Shown piece by piece: positions 23,501 through 50,391 of a stretch of 64,000 bases of DNA (position 1 is its first letter; each line of letters begins with the position of its first letter). The translations under genes were made by a program, and so were the position numbers. The stretch is from Molossus alvarezi (lineage: Eukaryota; Chordata; Mammalia; Chiroptera; Molossidae). The stretch spans positions 5,394,001 through 5,458,000 of the forward strand of contig CM073899.1 of assembly GCA_037176705.1 (NCBI GenBank), read 5' to 3'. The notes below the pieces were generated by a model that saw nothing but the letters and a program-made list of their open reading frames with translations, did no database searches and had not been told where the DNA came from.

Positions 23501-26016
23501 ACTTATATGCATATATGCATAATCAGTGGACACAGACAACAATGCTGGGGGGGCAGGATCGGGAGGAAGGTGTCTAGAGGGGGAGAAAGGAGAAACATCT
23601 GTAACAAAAATAAATAATAAAATATGGGGTTGGCATATATAAATCTACAACTAACAGTTCTGAAGGGTTTACAATAAATGACTTGAAAAACAACTATGCA
23701 TAGTGGGTGAGTTCACAGAACTCATTAACATAATAATGAGGCATTCAACCTACTTTAATGGTAACTTTAACTGATACCATGACAAGGTGAGTGCATTCTT
23801 CTGTCCAACTGTTTACAGTAAGTCCTCCCAGCTGCAGTAGGGCTTGATGTAAAGCAGTTTTCCAAGAGACATCTAAACAAGAAGGGCATGCAACCAAAGG
23901 TTCATACTCCACTCTGCAAATGAAAATGAATTACATAAAGTTGTTATCACGGGTATAGAGATGGCAACTTATAGAACTTTAAACACGTGTTATTTTAATT
24001 TTTATGTATTACTAAGCTTTGTAACTAATAAAATCTAACTAAATATTCCCTAAATCTGGAGTTGCAAACAAAAAACAACGAAGTTAACATTCTACTTTCA
24101 CTTATGGGAATCAAGATTCCAAGGGCACCCCCAAACTCTTCCTCCCTCTGGTCACTTCCTATGACTGACAAGACCCACTGACAACAAACAGTACAAAGTT
24201 CACCGCTGTGCTAAGTAGAAACTAAATTAGACTTCCATGTGCTTTAGAATGTGACTGATGCAAATAAAGTGCTCCATTTTTAATATCAACTTTAAAAGTT
24301 CTTACCTGAATTTACTTTCAAACACTCCAAAAGCAACTCTATCTCCTGTCTGCAAAGTTTGGGAAAGGCCATTCTGCATTTTTTCCTTATTAACAAAGGT
24401 ACCATACTTAGAAGTATCTTTTATCGTCAATACAGGGATTTCTTGTGTTTGACTCTGGAAAAAAAAATCAACAAACAATTTAAGTGTTCTACCAGTCAGT
24501 AAATATTCAATGATGTTTTTCTATACCTGTAAGAATAGAGATACAAAACCTAAATATCACTGAACAGATCCAGCACTTACTGGATAATGGCTTTTCTTTC
24601 TTATTACCGCCAACATGACCACGAGCACAGATGTTTATATTTGGTTTTAGTACTTTTATCACCCAAGGTTGTAATTAAAACAACCAACCAAGCCAAACAA
24701 CTCAAAGCCATTCAAAAGAACTGTGGGGCAGGAACAACAGCTGTTTTCTCTAATAAAACAAATCGGTTCCCACTGTGCAAACCCACCTTGTAGGGAAAAT
24801 ACCTGTGTTCACAGGGGTGCACAAACCCTTTAATGCAGGATACTCACTGCTCCATCCCCAGGCTTGGCACACAGTAAGACTCAATGAATGTTTAGGTCAA
24901 TATACATATATATGTCCTACTTCCTCTGCGTTTTTAAACCATTAAAATGAACAGTAAAATACTGGAACACAAATTTCAAATATCAAAATAAACAAACACC
25001 ACTGGTACCACCCAAAAATGTATTTAATTTTTTAACATTAAAAAAATCTAGCCCTGACCAGTGTGGCTCAGTTGGTCGGGCCTTACTTGCACAGGGAGGC
25101 CTCAGGGTGATTCCCAGTCAAGCTCAACCCCCAGTAGGGGGCGTGCAGGAGGCCGCTGATTGATGCTTCTCTCCCTCTTCCTCTCTCTCAAATCATTTAT
25201 TTAAATAAAAATATTTAAAAAGAACCTAATAGGTTTATAAAGTGAAAGTTCCTACAGACTCTCCCATATGCAGCAAGGCAATCTTTTGTGCCCTGACTGT
25301 GAGCCAATGAAGTACAACCAGTCACACACCTGGCCGGTCCTGAGAAAGCAGGCGGTTAACACAGCGTGACTGCGACTGATGGACTGATCGTTTTCAATGA
25401 GGATGCCACAGTTCTTCCTTCCAACCACGTACTCAACATCCGTCAAAAGTCGGTACGGTTCTAAGAAAATTAAAGAGAAAACTGGTAAATGTACACGTGT
25501 ACACGCACGCACACGCGTGCACATATAAACAGGTATGGCAAGATTCCAATAAAGTATTTTCACTTTGCTCTTTAAATGTTAACAGTGCGCTCCCAAATGA
25601 AGCGTGTTTTTCCAGCAAAGCCTCACTGCAGGACGCAGAAGGCAGACTAGAGGAAAACCATGCTGAAAAGCGCGAACGCTCCACCCCGTTTACGTCTAAA
25701 TTTAATGCGCATCGACCTTCGCGCAGCTGCCGGTGAACACGCGGCCCGCCCCGCCCCTAGGTAAACCTGCGGGGTGGCGCCGCGTCGAGGGCCGCGAGGG
25801 CCGCGCCGCCGCTACAGTGACGTGTCCGACGCCCCGCCCCCTCGCAAGGCGCGCCCCGCCTCCCGCCGTCGCCGGAAGATGACGAGAAGGGCGGGGCCGA
25901 GCCGGAAGAGCTCCTCATACCCTCTCTCCCCTGCATGTCCCTGGGAAATCGGCTCTTGATCATTTCCCTTCCGCCTCACCTCGGGCCGAGTCCGCCTCGG
26001 GGACCAGCTTCCACAT
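2453..26016 (-). CDS. NBN: NBN (nibrin), exons 1-11; gene continues past left edge
   Basis: Nibrin is the regulatory subunit of the MRE11-RAD50-NBN complex, which senses DNA double-strand breaks in the nucleus and recruits ATM. Eleven coding exons join in frame: 25980-26016, 25330-25460, 24306-24454, 23754-23913, 21120-21223, 18185-18302, 17463-17656, 15095-15192, 9113-9242, 7621-7896 and 2453-2894, giving 1839 nt or 613 codons. Exons 3-9 have the same lengths as the human exons. Visible parts are an N-terminal FHA domain (GRK loop about residues 26-28, SRSH at 41-44), tandem BRCT repeats (about 105-330), the ATM-type SQ sites NSQT (S277) and LSQG (S342), and a basic STKKR segment near 465. 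The MRE11- and ATM-binding C terminus (human exons 12-16) is not in the window. The start ATG at 26016 is the first in the CpG-island region. No frameshift or stop was seen. Identification is very secure. Confidence 0.97.
4385..4600 (+). mobile_element. Non-autonomous hAT DNA transposon
   Basis: The termini are inverted repeats: cagtggttctcaacctt at the left and aggttgagaaccactt at the right. The 8-bp target-site duplications aaatacag (4377-4384) and aaatagag (4601-4608) differ at one base. An 8-bp TSD and CAGTGGTTCTCAACC ends are the hallmark of hAT elements. The interior (gtcttaggcgacccctgtga ...) matches the known short mammalian family with these ends. It sits inside the L1, so it is younger than the L1. 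Confidence 0.85.
5323..5417 (+). mobile_element. Ves-type SINE, 3'-truncated
   Basis: Only the tRNA-related head (gccctggctggtttggctca, B-box-like gggttcagttccc) is followed by an A-run; the middle and tail modules are missing. It is inserted in the L1. Confidence 0.85.
5711..5967 (+). mobile_element. Ves-type SINE, full length
   Basis: It runs from gccctggccagtttggctca through cctcgggtgaggataaaaa. Identical 14-bp target-site duplications caaattatcaaaca flank it (5697-5710 and 5968-5981). It is inserted in L1 ORF2. Confidence 0.93.
6244..6447 (+). mobile_element. Ves-type SINE (short-tail subfamily)
   Basis: The head cccagctggtgtggctccgt is followed by an atgtttctcactcacatcaa middle and a tccttaaaaataaatgaaaa tail. 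The flanking TSDs aaaaagctgtggta / aaaaaggctgtggta lie in L1 3' sequence. Confidence 0.9.
7621..7896 (-). CDS. NBN: NBN exon 10
   Basis: This encodes [20 protein letters not shown] through [12 protein letters not shown]. At 276 nt it is one codon longer than human (273 nt). The extra codon is at the acceptor edge, so the expected tryptophan codon reads as Cys-Met. It is disordered and acidic/basic in composition with no folded domain. Confidence 0.95.
7897..9112 (-). other. NBN: NBN intron 9
   Basis: A short CA run (about 8368-8380) and an old hAT-Charlie-like fragment (8795-8995) are present; otherwise nothing is recognisable. Confidence 0.7.
8795..8995 (+). mobile_element. Old hAT-Charlie-like DNA transposon fragment
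   Basis: The run ggcaaaggacagcctgcatg ... gcagagttcagcagctgtga ... aaaatatttactctctggtc ... aaagtttgctgatccttg follows the layout of an ancient mammalian hAT family (ends like aaagtttgccgacccctg). It is strongly diverged. The family assignment is from memory of that consensus. Confidence 0.55.
9113..9242 (-). CDS. NBN: NBN exon 9
   Basis: This encodes [20 protein letters not shown] through [10 protein letters not shown], and is 130 nt as in human. The LSQG site at S342 aligns with human S343, the main ATM phosphorylation site. The N-terminal few residues are diverged from human, as expected for the disordered middle region. Confidence 0.95.
9442..9702 (-). mobile_element. Ves-type SINE, full length, minus strand
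   Basis: It reads on the minus strand from cctggccggtttggctcagc to an ATCCT-type tail. It is flanked by ctaaactaaatcatttta (9424-9441) and ctaaactaaatcatttga (9703-9720), an 18-bp TSD with one mismatch. Confidence 0.92.
10100..10380 (+). repeat. MIR-like old SINE / L2 segment
   Basis: The stretch aacctctctatgctggactt ... tctataaaatggggaagttg ... gcttggagcacagtaagcac matches the typical MIR core. It is diverged and its boundaries are approximate. Confidence 0.6.
10720..10860 (+). repeat. L2 3'-end fragment
   Basis: The pattern agagggcagggatttggtct ... aataattacaggtatataac ... caattaatacttgttggata is characteristic of the L2 LINE 3' end. Confidence 0.6.
11012..11224 (+). mobile_element. Ves-type SINE (short-tail subfamily)
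   Basis: The head gcctggctggtgtggctcag, a tc-repeat middle and the tail ctctaaaatcaataaagg are present. The flanks agaagtaatactact / agaagtactactact form a near-perfect TSD. Confidence 0.92.
11853..12102 (+). mobile_element. Ves-type SINE, full length
   Basis: It runs from gccctggtcggtttggctca to tcctcgggtgaggataaaaa. The 16-bp TSDs agaaataaaagagcat (11837-11852) and agaaataaaagcgcat (12103-12118) have one mismatch. Confidence 0.93.
13330..13460 (+). repeat. MIR-like fragment
   Basis: The run ctctggctaattttttaact ... agttcccttatctataaagt matches the MIR core pattern. It is diverged. Confidence 0.5.
14060..14600 (+). repeat. L2 LINE 3' fragment
   Basis: The segment is GC-rich and then ends with cactgtaccttcagcacgta ... 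tagtgcccagtacgcagcag ... tttatccagtgaataaatga, the classic L2 3' end. The overlapping small open frames on both strands are incidental. Confidence 0.6.
14716..15075 (+). mobile_element. L1 3' end, 5'-truncated
   Basis: It begins in the ORF2 tail (gatggagggacctggagagt) and runs through the same 3'UTR as the 3740-6850 copy (aggagaaacatctacaacaa) to an AT-rich tail. Short duplications aaaacaatac at about 14700-14709 and 15076-15085 are a likely TSD. The right TSD ends about 9 bases from the NBN exon 8 donor. Confidence 0.88.
15095..15192 (-). CDS. NBN: NBN exon 8
   Basis: This encodes [20 protein letters not shown] through AQPNTG, the end of BRCT2. It is 98 nt as in human. The donor is CAG|GTAATT. 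A 5'-truncated L1 was inserted in the adjoining intron with its 3' end only about 10 bases past this donor. Confidence 0.96.
15498..15607. repeat. Direct repeat, copy 1
   Basis: The block aaaaaagatttttgtaagca ... tatgattactaaaatcctaa ... gaagtagggagaaagggaag recurs at 16292-16398 in the same orientation with few differences. I do not recognise the family. Confidence 0.7.
16292..16398. repeat. Direct repeat, copy 2
   Basis: This is the second copy of the roughly 110-bp block, starting about 790 bp after copy 1 and leading into a CA/GA simple repeat. Confidence 0.7.
16406..16447. repeat. Compound microsatellite (AC)n(GA)n
   Basis: A run of about nine AC dinucleotides is followed directly by about ten AG dinucleotides. 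Confidence 0.95.
16470..17320 (+). mobile_element. L1 ORF2 fragment, interrupted by a SINE
   Basis: L1-type text such as cagaaatgtcattatttaca, aataaaattcctaatcaaat and ccattccagatagattaaaa is present. A minus-strand SINE is inserted at 16914-17101. Confidence 0.75.
16914..17101 (-). mobile_element. Ves-type SINE (short-tail subfamily), minus strand
   Basis: The minus-strand head is ctggccagtgtggctcagtg. The TSDs gacatgagggtgtta and gacatgacggtgtta flank it. Confidence 0.92.
17463..17656 (-). CDS. NBN: NBN exon 7
   Basis: This encodes [20 protein letters not shown] through [11 protein letters not shown], the core of BRCT2. It is 194 nt as in human. The NSQT site at S277 corresponds to human S278, a known ATM target. 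Confidence 0.96.
17657..18184 (-). other. NBN: NBN intron 6
   Basis: This is a 528-bp AT-rich intron with no recognised repeats. Confidence 0.85.
18185..18302 (-). CDS. NBN: NBN exon 6
   Basis: This encodes [20 protein letters not shown] through FLSAKQ, the linker and start of BRCT2. It is 118 nt as in human, with canonical splice sites. Confidence 0.95.
18885..19079 (+). mobile_element. Ves-type SINE (short-tail subfamily)
   Basis: The head gcccggctgctgtgactcag, the tRNA B-box-like ggttcgattcc and the tail aaaaaatcaataaaatattt are visible. Confidence 0.9.
19225..19505 (+). mobile_element. L1 ORF2 fragment
   Basis: The diagnostic text aattcaatgcaatcccaata, gaagcaaaagacccagaata and cagtgtggtactgaccaaaa places it in the 3' half of L1 ORF2. 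It is diverged. Confidence 0.85.
20472..20511. repeat. (AAAT)n microsatellite
   Basis: About ten uninterrupted aaat units. Confidence 0.97.
21120..21223 (-). CDS. NBN: NBN exon 5
   Basis: This encodes [20 protein letters not shown] and onward, the second half of BRCT1. It is 104 nt as in human. The acceptor is CTTTCAG and the donor GTATAT. Confidence 0.96.
21275..21512 (-). mobile_element. Ves-type SINE, full length, minus strand
   Basis: The tail complement aatcctcacctgaggatatt is at the left, and the head ccctggccagtttggctcag on the minus strand is at the right. The flanks cgtgctagcttatttta / tttgctagattatttta resemble a TSD. Confidence 0.9.
22310..22400 (+). repeat. MIR-like fragment
   Basis: The run tctgtgcctcagtttcctct ... 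aaataaaaattgaactaaat is the MIR core pattern. Confidence 0.6.
23456..23620 (+). mobile_element. L1 3'UTR fragment, strongly 5'-truncated
   Basis: It shares gagataaaccaaagaactta ... aggagaaacatctgtaacaa with the other two L1 3' ends in NBN and has the same plus orientation, antisense to NBN. Confidence 0.88.
23754..23913 (-). CDS. NBN: NBN exon 4
   Basis: This encodes [20 protein letters not shown] through VKVTIK, the start of BRCT1 with the [10 protein letters not shown] motif. It is 160 nt as in human. The donor is AAA|GTAGG and the acceptor TTTGCAG. Confidence 0.96.
23914..24305 (-). other. NBN: NBN intron 3
   Basis: This is a 392-bp AT-rich intron with no recognised repeats. Confidence 0.85.
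24306..24454 (-). CDS. NBN: NBN exon 3
   Basis: This encodes [20 protein letters not shown] and onward, the second half of the FHA domain including the KYGTFVN strand. Its length of 149 nt equals human. It is flanked by a TTTCCAG acceptor and a GTAAG donor. Confidence 0.96.
24455..25329 (-). other. NBN: NBN intron 2
   Basis: This contains an L2-like piece (about 24830-24900) and a plus-strand SINE (25051-25220) ending about 110 bp from exon 2. Confidence 0.8.
25051..25220 (+). mobile_element. Ves-type SINE with internal deletion
   Basis: The head gccctgaccagtgtggctca, agtagggggcgtgcaggagg in the middle, and an A/T-rich tail are present. The part after the B box is shortened. Confidence 0.88.
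25330..25460 (-). CDS. NBN: NBN exon 2
   Basis: This encodes [18 protein letters not shown] onward, the first half of the FHA phosphopeptide-binding domain. The conserved G, R, S and H of the FHA binding face are present (VGRKN, SISRSHA). The acceptor TTTTCTTAG abuts AACCG. At 131 nt the exon is one codon shorter than the 134 nt human exon, with the loss exactly at the acceptor edge. Confidence 0.96.
25461..25979 (-). other. NBN: NBN intron 1
   Basis: The exon-1-proximal half is CpG-rich and belongs to the promoter island. It carries two ETS-like ccggaag motifs (25872-25878 and 25902-25908) and a TGACGTG motif (25818-25824). The exon-2-proximal part has an alternating purine-pyrimidine tract at 25491-25531. 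Confidence 0.8.
25980..26016 (-). CDS. NBN: NBN exon 1 (coding part)
   Basis: This encodes [12 protein letters not shown] plus the first base of the next codon (37 nt, the same as human) and ends at a GTGAG donor. It lies in a CpG island. The context of the ATG is weak (T at -3, T at +4), but no other ATG occurs on this strand in the 180 bases upstream. Confidence 0.95.
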
Positions 26017-26160
26017 GGATCCAGTCTTAGTGTCGGGACGACGTGCTGCTGCGAACCTCAGCTCACAGATATGCGCGGCCGCGGCTCCCGCAAACTCGCG
26101 GGCTCTGTGACGTGCGCGCTCCCGGGACCGCGCCTGCGTAGGAAAAGTAGGCGGGGGCAA

Positions 26161-26168
26161 TTTGGCGC
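26161..26168 (+). promoter_or_regulatory. E2F-type site TTTGGCGC
   Basis: TTTGGCGC matches the E2F consensus TTTSSCGC exactly, 145-152 bases upstream of the NBN ATG. Function is inferred from the motif only. Confidence 0.45.
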
Positions 26169-26174
26169 CTGGTC

Positions 26175-26186
26175 GCCACCTGGTGG
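26175..26186 (-). promoter_or_regulatory. CTCF core-motif match
   Basis: On the minus strand CCACCAGGTGGC matches the CTCF core CCASYAGRKGGC at every position. It lies about 160 bp upstream of the NBN ATG, on the DECR1 side. Because it is nearly palindromic it is also an E-box, so CTCF binding is not assured. Confidence 0.45.
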
Positions 26187-26200
26187 CTAGGCGAAAATAG

Positions 26201-27279
26201 CGCAATCTATGGATGTGTACTGGATTAAAGGTCTGGGAAGTATGGATCCCATTTTCAGCTGTTGGCCATTAGATGATCTGCTTTTTTCTGATTGTGAATG
26301 GAAATAGCTTTGGCAATTAATTACAAAGCAACGTAAGGAAACTTCATTAAAGACACTAACATACTAACCACATGTAATTCCAAGCATTTGCAGTTTCTTA
26401 AATTGCAGTAATTCCTTTGTATGGATCCTAATGATGGTGTTTGACGACTATGGTGACTATAACCATTTCACCCTGCCAACTTATTGTTTTTACTCTTCTC
26501 CAAATTACAATCAACCTCTCTTAACTTCTCTGTTTCATAATGGTACACTTTCATCTAGTCAGGAGCTGAATTCTTAACACTTCCCTTAGGACCTAACTGG
26601 TGCAGCTCTGCTCCCACTTCAGGAGCCCCTCGTCCTGCGCTGATATCCATTCCACATCCTACACCCCACCAAGTGACTTCTATGACTTCTGGTCATAGAA
26701 GTTCTGGTTTTCAAAAGCACTGTGTAACGTAACAAAATGTATTCTAAAGTGATAGTTATTAAGTCTGTGTGCTATTCGCACAAGGCTAGACAATAGGCAA
26801 ATGGGTTGAATTAGAAAGACCCAAAAAAGATCCACACATATAAAGTAATTTAAATTTTCAAAAGTAATAGTACAGAGCAATGATGGAAAGGTTTTTTTGT
26901 TTTGTTCTGTTTTGTTTTCCAGTAATGATCTTGAGGGATGTTGGTTAACACTACAAAATAAGTAAAGACAGACCTTGTATCTCATACACACAAAAAAAAT
27001 CAACTCCATATGGATCGTAGATCTAAATATGACAGTAAAATAAATACTTTAAACGTAAAAATTATCAAGAATTAGCAAATCTTTCTTAAACGGAACACAA
27101 AAAAAGTGTGCCCCGCACCGCAGAATCCCTAAATTTCACTGATTTGGTGAACCCAGAACAATTTGTAGGAGTTTTCTTGTTGTTTTTCTGGGGGATATAT
27201 ACATGCTCACCGTGGCATCCAATACACTTGTGGATTCTTGTGAATCCAACCTAATTAGAATGCTGACGGGAGGAGGGGG
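26201..27279. other. NBN/DECR1 intergenic spacer
   Basis: This is the short spacer between two divergent promoters. It contains an L1 fragment (about 26740-27110) and a perfect 11-bp-stem hairpin at 26676-26702; otherwise it is unremarkable AT-rich DNA with no open frame of note. Confidence 0.8.
26740..27110 (+). mobile_element. L1 ORF2 fragment
   Basis: L1-type text is present: agacaataggcaaatgggtt, agatccacacatataaagta, aactccatatggatcgtaga. It is diverged. Confidence 0.75.
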
Positions 27280-27477
27280 TTCAGGCCGCGCCCCGGAGTT
27301 ACAACCTGAGCCTGAGGGTGACGTCCGTGGGGTCGCACAGCACCCGGAACCACAATAGAGAGCAAGCGGGAGCTTCGGAGAGCCCAGCCCTGCTGTACGC
27401 AGCTCAGACCCGGTAGGAGGCGCGGGACGTCCGGCAGTCAAACCCGCCATACCCAGCTCCCGCCCGGACAGTCCCAC

Positions 27478-27815
27478 AGCCCCGCCCCGCCCCCGCTCCC
27501 TGGCCTCAGCCATGCCCCGCCCCCGCTCCCTGGCCTCAGCCCCGGCCCGCCCCCGCTCCCTGGCCTCAGCCCCGCCCCTCCCTGCCCCCGCTCCCTGGCC
27601 TCAGCCCCGGCCCGACCCCGCTCCCTGGCCTCAGCCCCGCCCCCGCTCCCTGGCCTCAGCCACGCCCCTCCCCGCCCCCGCTCCCTGGCCTCAGCCCCGC
27701 CCCGCCCCCGCTCCCTGGCCTCAGCCCCGCCCCCGCTCCCTGGCCTCAGCCACGCCCCGCCCCGCCCCCGCTCCCTGGCCTCAGCCACGCCCCGCCCCCG
27801 CCCCCTGGCCTCAGA
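27478..27815. repeat. GC-rich minisatellite with GC boxes
   Basis: About eleven tandem copies of a unit built from a variable ccgcccc-type spacer plus the constant core cgctccctggcctcagcc, in unit lengths of about 25, 30 and 35 bp. Each unit carries Sp1-type cccgcccc. Long open frames here (164 and 157 codons) are artefacts of the repeat. Confidence 0.95.
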
Positions 27816-27930
27816 CACCCCCTGGGCTCCGCCCCAGCCCCGTGCCACGGCCCCGACTCCGCCCCGGTTACACCCGGTCACCGCCCCCGCTCTCCCGCGC
27901 CGCGTTTCCCGGACGCGTCCTGCTCCCGCC

Positions 27931-48277
<20,347 letters not shown>

Positions 48278-48352
48278 GACACTCTGGCTTTCATCTTGGT
48301 TCCCATAGAAACAACACAAACTGACTATAATCTCTTGAATATTCTCAAGTCT

Positions 48353-48358
48353 AATAAA
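48353..48358 (+). terminator. DECR1: DECR1 polyadenylation signal
   Basis: The canonical AATAAA lies 76 bases after the stop codon, implying a short 3'UTR of about 100 nt. Confidence 0.75.
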
Positions 48359-50202
48359 TTGTTAATTAACAAACATTCATTGAATGTGTGCTTTGTGCCA
48401 GGCTGATGGTTGTTAGGCATTGTGTATTCAAAGATACATGAGATCGGATCTCATCCCTTCAGAATTAATTTTAAAATAAAAAAGAGTGAAGTGAGTGAAG
48501 GCTTTGACAGGTGAAAAGTGCTTGGAAGTGCAGGGAAATGAACCTGGGAAAGTCAGGAGGCTCTCAGAGGTGGAAGTAGCATATGAACTACGTACATAAT
48601 AAATCATGTCTATGGTGATGGGGTCTGAAAGGAAGAAATTCGAGGGCCTGGGGTGAATTTAATGGACTCTGCCTTTCCTGTTTATTTCCTTTTCACTGGA
48701 CATGTGAATTGTCTTCTTTGGATAGTTCAATATCAATTCAAACAAATCTTACCAGGACCTATTTTGTAGCCAGGATTTTTCTATTTGGTACTAAGGATAA
48801 AACATGGCTAATCTACAGCCTCTGCCCTGTAGAAACTCACTTTCTATCAGGAAAGACACTATAAATAATTATTTATGATGCGTTGCGATAAATACCATTC
48901 CACCAGTGGTGATGTGTGCAGGAGAAAGTAGCTCACTCTGTCTCCAGAGTTCAGAGAAGGTGGCATGGAGGAGGTTGCATTCCACCCCAGCTTCAAAAGA
49001 AAAATAGATGATCTTTGTAGAGAAAGCTTATGAAGTGTTGTTTTGTGCATCATTTAATTTAAGTTCACATTTGGCTTAACTAATTGGTCATCCTGAGAAA
49101 TAAGTCATTCTGAGAATCAAGTAAGAAAGCCACAGTCTCAAGTCTATGTAGCTATAATTTTGAGTTTGTATTTTAAACAGGTCTGTTTTGTTTTCACAGG
49201 AATCTCTCCTTGCATGCTCAGCAGACTGACTGTCCCCACTGCCCAGCTTCCTAGGAGAGGGAACCAGCTTCCACCCTGCCTCCTCGGAATGGATCTGTCA
49301 AGAAGTGTAGTTCCTCTGTTTGAGTGTGTATGCTCTAAGCCCACAGAGAAACCCTCACTGCACTGGCCGTTAGGTGTGTACACAGATGGGTGTGTTGTAG
49401 GTTTGGGAGAAGTGGCCTTGACATCCCACTCAACCAGCTCTGGCCTTGCCTTTTAGTAAGTCACCCTTTTTCCGCACACTCTCACAATGCAGGTGCCCAG
49501 TCTCCGCCCCTTTAACACTAACCCTAGCTTTCATCTGTCTACATCTTCTTAAATTATCAATACCTCTTGTGGTGTAGGAAAAATACAGTGCCAGTAGTTA
49601 TATAAATGACCTTGTGTAAGTTTCATCGCTTCTATTTTCTTCATTATAAATTTAGGATTATAATATGTGCTTCATGGGCTGTGGTGAGGATTAAGTGAGG
49701 TACAAAAAGTAAAAACATTGTGAAAATTGTAAATCATACACATGAAAGGTGAGTTCTGTCTTTCTGAGACATGGTTATCATAGACAATGAGAATACAAAA
49801 GAATAAGAAGGATAAACTAACTTTCTAAAGAAGGCCTCTGTTAATACTTTGGTATATTTGTTTTCAGCCTTTGCTTTTAACTTTTTATTTATATGAAAGT
49901 GATTTGTCTGTATAATGCACACAGGAAACTATTTCAGTAGTGCCCGCTCTGTAGGTCTCCTCCCACAGTAACCATCTTCAGCTCTTTTAACACTCTTCTC
50001 TACCACTAATTCTACCAATATAACTATATCCTTATTTTTGGTTAAATTAATATTGTGTACACATTTTTGTAACTTTATATTGTTTTTTCCCAATGTTTTC
50101 ATAACCTCCCTGCTTTTTTTTTTTGAATAATTGAAATTGCATGATAAATCAGATCCCATTTTTTCATAAATTTGACTCTTTTCAAATTCACTGTTTATAC
50201 AT

Positions 50203-50391
50203 ATCATTTTAATCATCACCTGAGGATATGTTTTTTTATTGATTTTTAGAGAGAGGGAAAGGGGGAGAGAGAGAGAAACATCAATGTGAGAGAAACATCT
50301 ATCGGTTGTATGTGCCCTGACCAGGAATCGAACCTGCAACCTTTTGGTGTATGGGTTGATGCTCCAACCAGCTATGTCACCCAGCCAGGGC
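50203..50391 (-). mobile_element. Ves-type SINE, minus strand, internally deleted
   Basis: The left part is tcatcacctgaggatatg followed by a gatttttagagagagggaaa motif. The minus-strand head ccctggctgggtgacatagc is degraded. Confidence 0.85.

Larger units (their letters stand above)
21224..23753 (-). other. NBN: NBN intron 4
   Basis: This contains a minus-strand SINE (21275-21512), a MIR-like fragment (about 22310-22400) and an L1 3' end (23456-23620). Otherwise nothing is recognisable. Confidence 0.8.
25670..26200. promoter_or_regulatory. NBN: NBN CpG-island promoter
   Basis: CpG-dense DNA covers NBN exon 1, with no TATA box near the expected start site, as usual for a housekeeping DNA-repair gene. 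Motif matches include E2F (26161-26168), a CTCF-core match (26175-26186), a TGACGTG near 26107, ETS sites in intron 1, and a gcggccgc site. The exact transcription start cannot be read from sequence. Confidence 0.75.
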
